Positions 17,824-26,044 of a stretch of 42,432 bases of DNA are shown here, in pieces (within the stretch, counting starts at the first letter, position 1; the number at the start of each line of letters is the position of its first letter). The stretch is taken from contig CAZERD010000010.1 in NCBI GenBank assembly GCA_964515405.1, positions 1-42,432 on the forward strand, written 5' to 3'. The DNA comes from CAZERD01 sp964515405 (GTDB lineage: Bacteria > Campylobacterota_A > Desulfurellia > Desulfurellales > CAZERD01). The position numbers and the translations under genes were made by a program. Under the pieces are notes generated by a model. That model was not told the origin of the DNA, did not search any database, and saw only the letters and a list, made by a program, of their open reading frames with translations.

Positions 17824-19365
17824 CTACCTCCAGTGTCTTTCCCTGTATTCATCCAACCCAGGTATAGGCAGCTCTATGTAGATAGCCCTCTTTGCCTCAA
17901 ATTCACAAGCAAGTTCACAGGCAAGACACTCCGTACACCTACCCCTCACAACATCCTGCTCATCTATGGCAAGAACTACAACACCATTATCCTCCCTCAG
18001 GACACCAGCCTTACAGGCGTCCAAACACACCCTATCCGAGCAAACCCTGCACTTGGCATGGTCAATAATTACTCTACCTGTTAGAGTACGAAACACGTAA
18101 GGCTCCTCAACCTCAGGCTTTTTCCAGACATTCTCAGAAACAGATCCCCTAAAGGAATCAACAAGTTCCCTTAACCTTCTAGCACAAAAATCAGCGGAGT
18201 CATCCTTTTTATATCCCTCAACAGGTGCAGACAGATCTTTCGTATACCTCATAAGAATATCAACGGCCTCATCTTCCTGATTACCCCCTAGCCTTATAAC
18301 TGCGGGTACGGACAAATTGTCTTCCCTAAAGGCTTTAACAAGACCTCTCGCTGGATTCGTTTGTTCCTGAGAAGCAACACCACTCCCAGAGCCAAAATAG
18401 CCCACAATACCCTTTTGAGAGAGTATAATTTTAGCAGCCCTATAAACCTTCGACGCCGACGGATTCCCACTCGTATCAGTAAAATTAGCTATTTTGAAAC
18501 CCTCCTTCATAACAGCATCCATAGACATCATGGAACCACCACCACCTGCACCGTGAAAGCCTATATATTCCCCCTCTGTTATACTACCAGCGAGTTGAAC
18601 AAAGTAAAATGTCCCCCTGTAGTCGTTTTTCTCCACGTTATAGGCAATTTTCTCAAGTCCCGTGGGCGGATGATCAAATTCCCGTGCCACCTCTATGCCA
18701 AGCTCCGGATGCCTATAAACCGAATAGTCATCTATGGTGATCCTACAATCAACAGCGTACAAATTACCTTCCTTGGTTAACACTATAGGATTAATCTCGG
18801 CCGTCTTCGCATCGTAGGATTTAGTCACGTTCCACAACCTCACAAGCATATCAGCAAGATCAACCATTAACCTGCCTCTTATCCCAGTCTCCGCAACCAG
18901 TTCGCGCGCATAGTAATCCCTCAGCCCTATAGAAACATCTATATACATCTTTGCAACTCTATCAGGGTAGAACCTCGCTATCTCCTCAATCCCACTTCCA
19001 CCAACACTGCTGAAGAGAAGCACAGGTTTCTTCTCTGCATCATCTATCGTTATACTAGCAAAGAATTCCCTTTCTATATCCAGCCTTTCCTCAACCAACA
19101 CCATTTCCACAGGAAAGTTGTTGATATTCAATTCAAACAGCTCCTTGGATTCATCATAGGCTTCATGGGGATTATCTACGAAAACTATCCCACCCGCAGA
19201 CGCCCTTTTGGTGCTCCACACCTGAGCTTTCAAAACAACGGGCTTCCCTATATCCTCAGCTATCGCTTTCACTTCGTCTGGATTAGCTGCAACCTTGCCA
19301 ACAGGCACATTAATCCCGAATTTCCTAAGTAATTTCTTCCCTTGATATTCGTGCAACCGTGCCAT
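17824..19365 (-). CDS. SucC-like acyl-CoA synthetase beta subunit with C-terminal two-cluster ferredoxin domain
   Basis: A 513-residue protein. Residues 1 to ~220 are the ATP-grasp part, starting ARLHEYQGKKLLRKFGI, with the metal site AEINPIVL. Residues ~240-400 are the ligase CoA-domain (GFHGAGGGGSMMSMD). SucC is normally ~390 residues; the extra ~90 residues hold two cysteine motifs, CRVCSDRVCLDAC and CTECLACELAC, which is a ferredoxin-like arrangement for two [4Fe-4S] clusters. This tail is not needed for known succinyl-CoA synthetases and may tune or couple the ligase to redox state, or be structural. It is transcribed just ahead of the SucD-like subunit. Confidence 0.85.
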   Translation of the reverse strand: MARLHEYQGKKLLRKFGINVPVGKVAANPDEVKAIAEDIGKPVVLKAQVWSTKRASAGGIVFVDNPHEAYDESKELFELNINNFPVEMVLVEERLDIEREFFASITIDDAEKKPVLLFSSVGGSGIEEIARFYPDRVAKMYIDVSIGLRDYYARELVAETGIRGRLMVDLADMLVRLWNVTKSYDAKTAEINPIVLTKEGNLYAVDCRITIDDYSVYRHPELGIEVAREFDHPPTGLEKIAYNVEKNDYRGTFYFVQLAGSITEGEYIGFHGAGGGGSMMSMDAVMKEGFKIANFTDTSGNPSASKVYRAAKIILSQKGIVGYFGSGSGVASQEQTNPARGLVKAFREDNLSVPAVIRLGGNQEDEAVDILMRYTKDLSAPVEGYKKDDSADFCARRLRELVDSFRGSVSENVWKKPEVEEPYVFRTLTGRVIIDHAKCRVCSDRVCLDACKAGVLREDNGVVVLAIDEQDVVRGRCTECLACELACEFEAKRAIYIELPIPGLDEYRERHWR

Positions 19366-19477
19366 ACTTCCACCCCTTCCTTCTTAAAAGTCATCCAACA
19401 TTAACACTTTGGCAAGCGAAAACCATCATTGCAATCAACAGTAACACCCAACATCTCCAGGGACTCAGGATCAAACT

Positions 19478-20854
19478 TTATCCAGACGATTTCAGCATGT
19501 TCATAAAGTCTCTAAAGTCACTAAACTTTTCAATATTAAATACAGCATCAACAATTTGATCCATCTCACTATCCGTAAGCCTATCAGAGACATTCGCTTT
19601 GAATTTCTCAATTAATTCCTCGTCACCCAACGGTTTCTCCGGTTGTCCCCTCGCGTAATCAACTGTTTTACTAAACTTCCTACCATCCTTAGTAATAATG
19701 TGTGCCACAGCCCTTTTCACACTTGGGAAAAGCTTATCTATTTCCCTGTTAGCCACAACCTTAACCTTCGGGAGCATGTTACGGATACTCCCGTCATTCA
19801 ACGATGCCTCATCAAAATCACTAGGCAATACCCGCCTCCTCACAACAGCAACGGCAACACAATAAGGTAAAGAATGATCCGCGGTCTCTTTCGTGGTTGG
19901 CCTATACTTGCTGGAATCCGAAAGAATATCCGCACCCCTTGTTGTAGTTTCAATTAAAACCTCATCTATATCATCCGGACCTATGTCATTCTCTTTCACG
20001 ATCTCCAATACGGCCGTTATCGGCTGATGTGTAAGAGCCTCAGTAGGAAAAGGTTTATAACTGCATTTTGTTATATAGAATTCCTTCCCCAGGCCCTCGG
20101 TAAGCTTTTCCACTTCCCACTCAACACCATAAATAACATGAAATAACTGCTCCTTACCCTCAAAAACATCCTCAGGCCCGCTAAAACCATTCCTAGCCAT
20201 CAGGGCTGCCCTAACACCCGCCTCAACAGCGAACGGATCAGCAGCATTTTTCATATTTGAGAGCCTGCCAGCCACTACACCCCCAACCGTGTAATGACTT
20301 GTGCCGCTTATACCAACAGCCCACACAGCCTTCTCTCTGGACAACCCCAGCATAAGGCTCGCCACAACGGGTGAAACAAATTGTGTCAGTGTAGCATGAT
20401 GCCAACCAACCTCCCTCACTCCAGGAAACGCTGCACTGCATATCCTCGTTTCAAGCTCGTAAGCTACGACAATACCCACAAGCACATCTTTAGCGCTTCT
20501 CCTTCTAAACTCAGCACCACTCAGAACAGCAGGAATAACATCCGAAGGATGAGACGGGTCCCTATCCCAATACACATCGTTGTAATCAAGACTCCTTATA
20601 AGGAGGGAATTCATTAAAGTAGCCAGCGGAAGAGAACTTTTTTCGCCATACCCAATGACAGTAGCATGTTTACGATCTGTAAGCCCTTTTATATATTCAA
20701 GCATCGAAATATTCGATCTCTCACACAGAGCAGCATAAGCACACCCTAGACTGTCAAGGAGGAGTCTTTTAGCCTCCCTGACAGCATCACGTGGTATATG
20801 TTCGTATTTTAAATCATAGGCAAAATTCACCCATTTTTGACTTATAGTCTCCAT
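19478..20854 (-). CDS. MmgE/PrpD family protein (2-methylcitrate dehydratase-like)
   Basis: A 458-residue member of the MmgE/PrpD family. Typical stretches are DSLGCAYAA, RSLDYNDVYWDRDPSHPSDV, AYELETRI, WHHATLTQFVSPVVAS and YKPFPTEALTHQPITAVLE. Family members include 2-methylcitrate dehydratase, cis-aconitate decarboxylase and iminodisuccinate epimerase; the sequence alone does not decide between them. Neighbouring LeuCD-like and citryl-CoA lyase-like genes make a tricarboxylic acid substrate likely (inference). The 112 bp downstream of it hold no clear promoter or gene. Confidence 0.88.
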   Translation of the reverse strand: METISQKWVNFAYDLKYEHIPRDAVREAKRLLLDSLGCAYAALCERSNISMLEYIKGLTDRKHATVIGYGEKSSLPLATLMNSLLIRSLDYNDVYWDRDPSHPSDVIPAVLSGAEFRRRSAKDVLVGIVVAYELETRICSAAFPGVREVGWHHATLTQFVSPVVASLMLGLSREKAVWAVGISGTSHYTVGGVVAGRLSNMKNAADPFAVEAGVRAALMARNGFSGPEDVFEGKEQLFHVIYGVEWEVEKLTEGLGKEFYITKCSYKPFPTEALTHQPITAVLEIVKENDIGPDDIDEVLIETTTRGADILSDSSKYRPTTKETADHSLPYCVAVAVVRRRVLPSDFDEASLNDGSIRNMLPKVKVVANREIDKLFPSVKRAVAHIITKDGRKFSKTVDYARGQPEKPLGDEELIEKFKANVSDRLTDSEMDQIVDAVFNIEKFSDFRDFMNMLKSSG

Positions 20855-20906
20855 CCAGTGCCCCCTTACTTATACCCAACATCACTCAGGACATCCATTG
20901 TGTACG

Positions 20907-21407
20907 CTATCCCCATCCACCTCTATTTCTGATGTATGGAATCAAACCACCACCATCAAGTATCTCACATATCTCTTTGGACAAATGCCTAAAGTAAAAC
21001 ATTCCTCTCTCACAGTAAATCCTACCACCCTCAAAATCAATCCTTATTAACTCACCCTTTTCTATACTACCCGCAGCTTCAGGGGACTCAACAACTGGCA
21101 AGCCATAATTTATAGCGGTTCTAAAGAATATTCTTGAGAAAGATTCGGCAACAACAGCTGCAACACCGGAGTGTTTTATACACAGCACCGCTCCCTCTCT
21201 TGAACTACCACAGCCGAAATTTCTACCAGCTACAATAACATCACCCTTTCTTACACCTTTCGCAAAACTCGGATCAAGATCCTCCATGGCGTGCCTTACC
21301 ATTTCCTCTGGATCCACTACCGTTAGCGTGTACTTCCCAGGAAAAATTGCATCGGTGCTTATATTATCTCCATATTTCCAGACCCTGCCTTCCACAATCT
21401 CCATCAT
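20907..21407 (-). CDS. LeuD-like small subunit of a 3-isopropylmalate dehydratase/homoaconitase family hydro-lyase
   Basis: A 166-residue swivelling-domain subunit of the archaeal-type LeuD/AksE family: VWKYGDNISTDAIFPGKYT near the N-terminus, GRNFGCGSSREGA (the substrate-binding loop) and the FRTAINYGLPVVE stretch. It pairs with the LeuC-like gene, whose stop overlaps its start (ATGA). The operon has an IclR regulator, a PrpD-like protein and CoA ligase genes rather than leuA or leuB. A catabolic tricarboxylate or alkylmalate substrate is therefore more likely than leucine synthesis, but 3-isopropylmalate cannot be excluded. Confidence 0.88.
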   Translation of the reverse strand: MMEIVEGRVWKYGDNISTDAIFPGKYTLTVVDPEEMVRHAMEDLDPSFAKGVRKGDVIVAGRNFGCGSSREGAVLCIKHSGVAAVVAESFSRIFFRTAINYGLPVVESPEAAGSIEKGELIRIDFEGGRIYCERGMFYFRHLSKEICEILDGGGLIPYIRNRGGWG

Positions 21408-22662
21408 ATAAATTCCCTCGGATCCGCTATCTTTCCAATCACAGCACTCGCCGCCGCCACAGCAGGACTTGATAAATATATCTCAGCCTCCCTACACCCC
21501 ATCCTACCCCTGAAGTTCCTGTTCGACGTATTAAGAGAAACCTCCCCAGGAGCCAAAACACCCTGATGAGCCCCAAGACAGGGACCACACCCCGGGTTTA
21601 CCACAATGGCCCCGCTATCAACCAAATCCATAATTATGCCATCACCCACAGCCTTCTTATAAACCTCCATGGAAGCAGGAACAATAAGCAACCTTACACC
21701 CTTGGCCACTCTTCTGCCTCTAAGTATGTCTCCCGCTATTTTCAGATCATCAAGCCTCCCGTTGGTGCAGGTACCAATAAACACCTGGTCTATCTTTGTA
21801 CCCTTAACCTCAGAAACAGGCTTAACATTATCAACAGCATGGGGACATGCAACCTGAGGCTCAAGGTTAGATACATCATATCTCCAGATCTCACTGTACT
21901 CTGCATTATCATCCGATACCACAATATCAAATCCCTTCCCATCTACCCTCCCCATAAGCCAACCTATTGTCTTTTCATCAGGCACCACATACCCATTCTT
22001 AGCCCCAATCTCAACAACCATATTGCATAATATCATTCTCTCCGATACGCTCATATTATCCACTACTCTTCCTGCAAACTCTACAGCCCTATACAAAGCA
22101 CCATCCATACCCTTACCACCGATTATGTAAAGCATGACATCCTTTGCATAAACACCCCTGGGAAGCTCACCATCAATAATCACCTTTACCGTCTCAGGCA
22201 CCTTGAGCCACATCTTACCTGTCGCCCAAATAACCGCAGCTTCACCCCTGCCCACACCGGTAGAAAAAGCTCCCAGGGCCCCATAGGTTGTTGTGTGGGA
22301 GTCAGCTCCCAAAATAAGCATCCCGGGTCTCACATGCCCCTTCTCCGGCATCACTTGATGACACACACCAACGCCGATGTCATAAAAATTCTCAATCCCC
22401 TGTGCTTCCACAAAAGCCCTCACGTGCCTATGGTTCTTTGCATATTCCTCGTTTGCAGGAGGCACACAGTGGTCAAGCGTAATAACAATCTTATCCGGAT
22501 GCTTCACTCTATCAAAACCAAGCTCTCTAAAAACCCTGAAATCACCCTCGAATTATCATGAGACATGACAAGATCAGGCTCAACCACCACAATCTCTCCA
22601 GCAACCACACTGTCTCTTCCTGCCTTTCTGGCAATAATCTTCTCAGAGAACGTTCTTCCCAC
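21404..22662 (-). CDS. LeuC-like large subunit of a dehydratase/aconitase family hydro-lyase, with apparent frameshift
   Basis: The 367-codon frame starting at a GTG (22507) begins in the middle of the family (VKHPDKIVI) and lacks the usual first ~55 residues. Those residues exist in another frame upstream. From a GTG at 22662 with AAGGGTG before it, the frame reads GRTFSEKIIARKAGRDS and then VVVEPDLVMSHDNSRVISG. It reaches a TTTTT run at 22529-22533 and ends in TGA at 22504. A -1 shift or one extra T restores FRELGFDRVKHP. The three cluster cysteines are present (GTCTNGRLDD; NPGCGPCLG). The gene is either decayed, rescued by slippage, expressed as two coupled pieces through the GTGA overlap, or carries a sequencing error. 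Confidence 0.85.
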
Positions 22663-22674
22663 AGTTCACCCTTG

Positions 22675-23205
22675 CTATTTAAACTGCTCAAACGTGATAA
22701 AATCCGCATGATGTATTATGATGGACTCGGGGGTCCTTTCCAAACGGTCACCCTCCCAAGAGTGAGAAGCAACTATATGGAGCACCTCATCCGGCAATCC
22801 CTCCTTGTAGCATATACCAACACCCGATATGGGGTGCCTGACGAGGCTACCAAGCCTGCTCTTTACAAACCTGTTACCCTCCCTCTTGTATTCAATCAGC
22901 TTGCCTATATCATGCAAAAGAGCACCTGCCGTCAGATAGTCCATATTCAGGCTCACCCTATCCGGACAAATCTTCAGAAGGGTCTCCGCAGCAGCCCTCG
23001 CTATCCTTGTAACAGCACGTACATGTTCAACCATGTTGCATGGGCACGGGTCAATAATAAGGGTGAAAGGCATCCTTTCGATATCATCAACATGCCATCC
23101 ACCAGCTCTCAAAGCCTGTTCCCATGCCCTTATTGTTTTCTCCCGAAGTTCATCGTCCTCAATAAGGCCAAACTCAGGTATCAGTTTGAGGAGTCCATCC
23201 CTCAT
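22675..23205 (-). CDS. HD domain phosphohydrolase
   Basis: A 176-residue protein with an HD-fold metal-binding set: His in MVEHVRAV, the HD pair in GALLHDIGKL, His in RHPISGVG and ASHSWEG, and Asp in IHHADFI. Such small HD proteins hydrolyse phosphate esters or nucleotides; the substrate is unknown. It sits second in the IclR-led acid operon, 41 bp after iclR and 12 bp before the LeuC-like gene. The ATG start has GAGGTGG 5 nt upstream. Confidence 0.85.
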   Translation of the reverse strand: MRDGLLKLIPEFGLIEDDELREKTIRAWEQALRAGGWHVDDIERMPFTLIIDPCPCNMVEHVRAVTRIARAAAETLLKICPDRVSLNMDYLTAGALLHDIGKLIEYKREGNRFVKSRLGSLVRHPISGVGICYKEGLPDEVLHIVASHSWEGDRLERTPESIIIHHADFITFEQFK

Positions 23206-23246
23206 GCTACCACCTCACGAGTGGAATTTATTCAAGCATAGAAACA

Positions 23247-23996
23247 CTATTGGCCACCTTGAACTAGACTGAATAACTCTTGTACAAGAAAAGCCTTCGA
23301 CTTTACAAGGGCTATATGTTCTTCTCTGAATCTGTTTTTGAATCTCTCAAGCGGCCCAGAAACCGATAGCGAACCCATTATCCCACTATCCCCACGAAAC
23401 AGGGGGACAGAAAATGCAGCAACGTATGGTTCCCTCTCCCCATAGGAAAAACAATACCCATCTTCCTTCACAGACTTAAGCTCCGCAATCAGATCTACTC
23501 CCGACGTATCACCCAAATCCACCCTCTTAAGGTATTCGTTGAGTTCATCCTCCCCAAAAAACGCAAGTATCACTTTGCCCCCAGCCCCCCTGTGAAGAGG
23601 AAGCCTTTCTCCTATCTCGATTGAGTACCTTAACATCTCACTCACTTCAAATCTGAAAACACACTCCCTCTCAAAACCACACCTCTTGAAAACCGTCACG
23701 GTTTCACCTACAGCCCTCGAAATACTCCTGAGTATATCCTTTATTTCCCTAAAAACACTCAGATTATCCTTAAACACGAACAACCACTCCAAAAACTTCG
23801 GACCCAACTTGTAAACCTTCGTTTCCTCATTCTTATGTAGGACCCCACAGTCGACTAACATGCCACATAGTCTATACACCGTGGTTTTGCTTATACAAGT
23901 TATATTCGATATCTCCTTCAGAGAAAGCCCATCTTTCTCAAACTTCAAGCTATCAATTATAGAAACAGCCTTAAACACGTTACCACGTTCGCTCAC
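23247..23996 (-). CDS. IclR family transcriptional regulator
   Basis: A 249-residue regulator. The first ~75 residues are a winged helix (VSIIDSL, LSLKEISNITCISKTTVYRL, YKLGPKFLEWL). The rest is the IclR effector domain, with LHRGAGGKVILAF and the C-terminal SVSGPLERF. IclR proteins usually sense small organic acids and control nearby catabolic genes. It heads the operon of LeuCD-, PrpD- and CoA-ligase-like genes, and its own promoter contains a palindrome like an IclR site, so autoregulation is likely (inference). The start is a GTG about 5 nt after GGTGAGAG. Confidence 0.92.
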   Translation of the reverse strand: MSERGNVFKAVSIIDSLKFEKDGLSLKEISNITCISKTTVYRLCGMLVDCGVLHKNEETKVYKLGPKFLEWLFVFKDNLSVFREIKDILRSISRAVGETVTVFKRCGFERECVFRFEVSEMLRYSIEIGERLPLHRGAGGKVILAFFGEDELNEYLKRVDLGDTSGVDLIAELKSVKEDGYCFSYGEREPYVAAFSVPLFRGDSGIMGSLSVSGPLERFKNRFREEHIALVKSKAFLVQELFSLVQGGQ

Positions 23997-24052
23997 TGCA
24001 CTCTCACCTCAAACACAAATCGCTCCGATACCCATCAAATATCCTATGTTCC

Positions 24053-24080
24053 ATTATACAGAATTATATTCCACAGTCAA
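24053..24080 (-). promoter_or_regulatory. iclR operon promoter with overlapping IclR-like operator
   Basis: On the minus strand TTGACT (24080-24075) and TATAAT (24058-24053) are 16 bp apart, about 60 bp before the iclR start. The spacer (24073-24059) reads TGGAATATAATTCTG. It contains the inverted repeat GAAT-ATA-ATTC and resembles the known IclR-type site TGGAAATNATTTCCA at about 9 of 14 defined positions. A regulator bound there would block RNA polymerase. Confidence 0.65.
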
Positions 24081-24120
24081 GAAAAACACTTCGCCAGACC
24101 TCACTAGCATCTCCACACAA

Positions 24121-24148
24121 TTGACACCGACAGATAAATGACTATAGT
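24121..24148 (+). promoter_or_regulatory. Strong promoter for tRNA-Ser, tRNA-Arg, SRP RNA and dnaX operon
   Basis: A perfect -35 TTGACA (24121-24126) and TATAGT (24143-24148) are 16 bp apart, placing transcription start near 24155, a few bases before tRNA-Ser. It is divergent from the iclR promoter. No other promoter is obvious before dnaX, so tRNAs, SRP RNA and the DNA repair genes are probably co-transcribed and then processed. Confidence 0.75.
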
Positions 24149-24162
24149 ATTATCTGCGCAGA

Positions 24163-24253
24163 GGAGAGGTGTCCGAGCTGGCCGAAGGAGCACGATTGGA
24201 AATCGTGTGTAGGGCTAATCCCCCTACCGCGGGTTCGAATCCCGCCCTCTCCG
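24163..24253 (+). tRNA. tRNA-Ser(GGA)
   Basis: A 91-nt class II tRNA. The acceptor stem GGAGAGG pairs with CCTCTCC, the discriminator is G73, and the anticodon stem CACGA/TCGTG encloses the loop TTGGAAA, so the anticodon is GGA (reads UCC and UCU). A long variable arm and the T arm GCGGGTTCGAATCCCGC follow. CCA is not encoded. Confidence 0.97.
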
Positions 24254-24260
24254 CTATTTA

Positions 24261-24337
24261 GCGCCCATAGCTCAGGTGGATAGAGCGCAAGATTGCGGTT
24301 CTTGAGGTCAGAGGTTCGAATCCTCTTGGGCGCGCCA
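24261..24337 (+). tRNA. tRNA-Arg(GCG)
   Basis: A 77-nt tRNA including an encoded CCA. The acceptor GCGCCCA pairs with TGGGCGC, discriminator G73. The D arm is GCTC/GAGC with A20, an arginine identity base. The anticodon stem CAAGA/TCTTG encloses TTGCGGT, so the anticodon is GCG, and the T arm is AGAGG/CCTCT. Most bacteria read CGN with tRNA-Arg(ACG), whose A34 is converted to inosine; a G34 form is uncommon. Confidence 0.95.
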
Positions 24338-24475
24338 TCTTTAGTGATGTCCACAGGGGGTGGACCCATCCAACGCATGTTCTGCTGAACCCCGCCAGGT
24401 CCGGAAGGAAGCAACGGTAGGCAGATGCACGCGGGTGGATGGTCATCTACCCATCCTGTGGGCATCGCTGAGGAT
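24338..24475 (+). ncRNA. ffs: Signal recognition particle RNA (4.5S type)
   Basis: The conserved apical domain is unmistakable: GTTCTGCTGAACC, the GGAAGGAAGCA loop region and GGTAGGCAGA. The arms on each side form a long hairpin: GATGTCCACAGG (24346-24357) pairs with CCTGTGGGCATC (24455-24466). The pairing extends outward, with wobbles, to 24338 and 24474. There is no room for an Alu domain, so this is the small bacterial type. The 3' arm ends about 12 nt before the dnaX ATG, and the 5' end abuts the tRNA-Arg CCA. Confidence 0.95.
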
Positions 24476-24485
24476 TTCCTAAGGT

Positions 24486-25718
24486 ATGTATCAGGCGTTA
24501 GCTTTAAAGTACAGGCCATCCACTCTGGATGAGATAGTAGGTCAAGACGTAGCAGTCACAGTAATAAAAAACTCAATCAAGCAAAATAGACTCCATCATG
24601 CCATATTGCTACATGGCCCCATGGGGGTAGGAAAAACTTCTATAGCAAGAATTATCGCCAAATCTCTCAACTGCGAACAAGGACCAACAATAATGCCCTG
24701 TGGGAAATGCGAACACTGCTTGAACATTCCCAAATCCAGAAGTCTGGATGTAATTGAAATAGACGGAGCATCAAACAGAAGGGTAGAAGATGCCAGAAAT
24801 ATTATAGAAAGCATCAAGTACCCCCCTCTATCCGCAAGATACAAGATATACATAGTTGACGAGGTACATATGCTAACAAACGAGGCTTTCAATGCTCTGC
24901 TAAAAACAATAGAAGAACCACCTCAATACGTTAAATTCATATTCGCTACCACTGCTCCCGAAAAGATACCTGAGACAGTGCTATCAAGGTGTCAGATATT
25001 AAAACTAAACAGACTACCCAAGGAACTGATAACTAAAAAACTCATATTCATTTCAGAAAAGGAAAAAATCAACGTAAGCCACGAGGCCATAGAAATGATA
25101 GCAGGCGCCTCCCAAGGTTCCCTCAGGGTAGCTGAAGGGTACCTTGACAGATGCATAGCCTACAAGGAAAACAACATATCCGAAGAGGATGTAGAAAAGG
25201 CCCTTGGCATAGCTTCACATCAGCTTGTTTCCTCATACGTAGACTCAGTACTTTCAGATAACGAAAAGGGGGTAACAAAACTAACGAAATCAATAATAAC
25301 GGAGAACATCAACATAGAACACCTCCTGGGGCTTGTTATAGACGAAATAATAAACAGAGAAATGCCAAAAGAGATAAAAGCATACCTACTTCACATATAT
25401 TACTCTGCCCTAAGTGATGTAAAAAAACACATAGACGAACGTATAACACTAATCTATGCATCACACAAAGCATTCGCTGCAAAATACCTTGAAAGCATAG
25501 AAAATATACTTTCAAAGCTTTCTCACGGAACTGTACAGGATAAAAAACAATCAGCACCGCATCCACCACCTGAGAAGCAAAGCGTGATGACTAAACAAAC
25601 AGAAGCCATCCCACACAATAACAACTATGGGGATGGAGTAAAGCTTGTATTGAGTGAGTTCTCTGGTAAAATTGTCAGTGTTAGACAAACACATTCAAAG
25701 GAGGGAGGAAATGAGTAA
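24486..25718 (+). CDS. dnaX: DNA polymerase III subunit gamma/tau
   Basis: A 410-residue clamp-loader ATPase. It starts YQALALKYRPSTLDEIVGQD, has Walker A GPMGVGKTS, a zinc module (C..CGKCEHC), Walker B IYIVDEVHML, sensor 1 FATT and the SRC motif LSRCQ. Full-length tau is often 500-640 residues; here only ~50 residues follow the clamp-loader domains, so the tau-specific C-terminus for helicase and polymerase contacts is short or absent. The ATG is ~12 nt after the SRP RNA helix with a weak AAGG just before it. The end overlaps ybaB by 8 bp. Confidence 0.95.
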   Translation: MYQALALKYRPSTLDEIVGQDVAVTVIKNSIKQNRLHHAILLHGPMGVGKTSIARIIAKSLNCEQGPTIMPCGKCEHCLNIPKSRSLDVIEIDGASNRRVEDARNIIESIKYPPLSARYKIYIVDEVHMLTNEAFNALLKTIEEPPQYVKFIFATTAPEKIPETVLSRCQILKLNRLPKELITKKLIFISEKEKINVSHEAIEMIAGASQGSLRVAEGYLDRCIAYKENNISEEDVEKALGIASHQLVSSYVDSVLSDNEKGVTKLTKSIITENINIEHLLGLVIDEIINREMPKEIKAYLLHIYYSALSDVKKHIDERITLIYASHKAFAAKYLESIENILSKLSHGTVQDKKQSAPHPPPEKQSVMTKQTEAIPHNNNYGDGVKLVLSEFSGKIVSVRQTHSKEGGNE

Positions 25719-26043
25719 AGGTGGTTTTGGGGGAATGGATATAAATACACTAATGGCACAGGCAAAAAAAATGCAAAAGGAGTTACAAAAAGCCCAAGAG
25801 GAAATAGCAAAAGAAACTGTTGAAGTAAGCGTTGGTGGTGGCGTAGTAACGGTAAAGGCAAACGGTGCCGGTGATGTAGTTGACATAAAAATAGACAAAG
25901 AAATAGTGGATCCGGAGGACGTTGAAACCCTCGAGGATTTGATTTTATCTGGGGTAAACGAAGCGCTAAGAAAATCAAAGGAAATGATGCAGGAAAAAAT
26001 CTCAGCCCTTACAGGGGGACTTAATATACCAGGACTATTCTAA
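25711..26043 (+). CDS. YbaB/EbfC family nucleoid-associated protein
   Basis: A 110-residue DNA-binding protein of the YbaB family. It has MDINTLMAQAKKMQKELQ, VSVGGGVVTVKANGAGDV and a C-terminal GLNIPGLF, all typical. A longer frame from 25654 exists, but the ATG at 25711 follows AGGAGGGAGGAA and gives the standard N-terminus with the family's Gly-rich start. It lies in the usual dnaX-ybaB-recR order. Confidence 0.95.
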   Translation: MSKGGFGGMDINTLMAQAKKMQKELQKAQEEIAKETVEVSVGGGVVTVKANGAGDVVDIKIDKEIVDPEDVETLEDLILSGVNEALRKSKEMMQEKISALTGGLNIPGLF

Positions 26044-26044
26044 C

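Noticed and set aside
19384..19480. Coding-like stretch after the prpD-like gene (reads WIKFDPESLEMLGVT in another frame)
   Set aside because: It has no plausible start apart from a 17-codon ATG frame and ends quickly. Not enough to call a gene or a gene remnant.
22558..23241. 227-codon plus-strand frame opposite the HD gene
   Set aside because: It lies fully antisense to the HD-domain gene and the LeuC N-terminus, both with clear family motifs, and its own protein has no recognisable pattern.
24142..24519. Long minus-strand frames across the tRNA and SRP RNA block
   Set aside because: They are antisense to well-folded tRNAs and SRP RNA and show no protein family features; this is a common false call at tRNA loci.
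25542..25547. A6 run near the 3' part of dnaX that could cause programmed frameshifting to a shorter gamma form
   Set aside because: A -1 shift would give a stop about 14 codons later, as in known gamma products. But six A in AAA AAA C is a weak slippery site, no Shine-Dalgarno stimulator or strong hairpin is evident, and this DnaX is already short.
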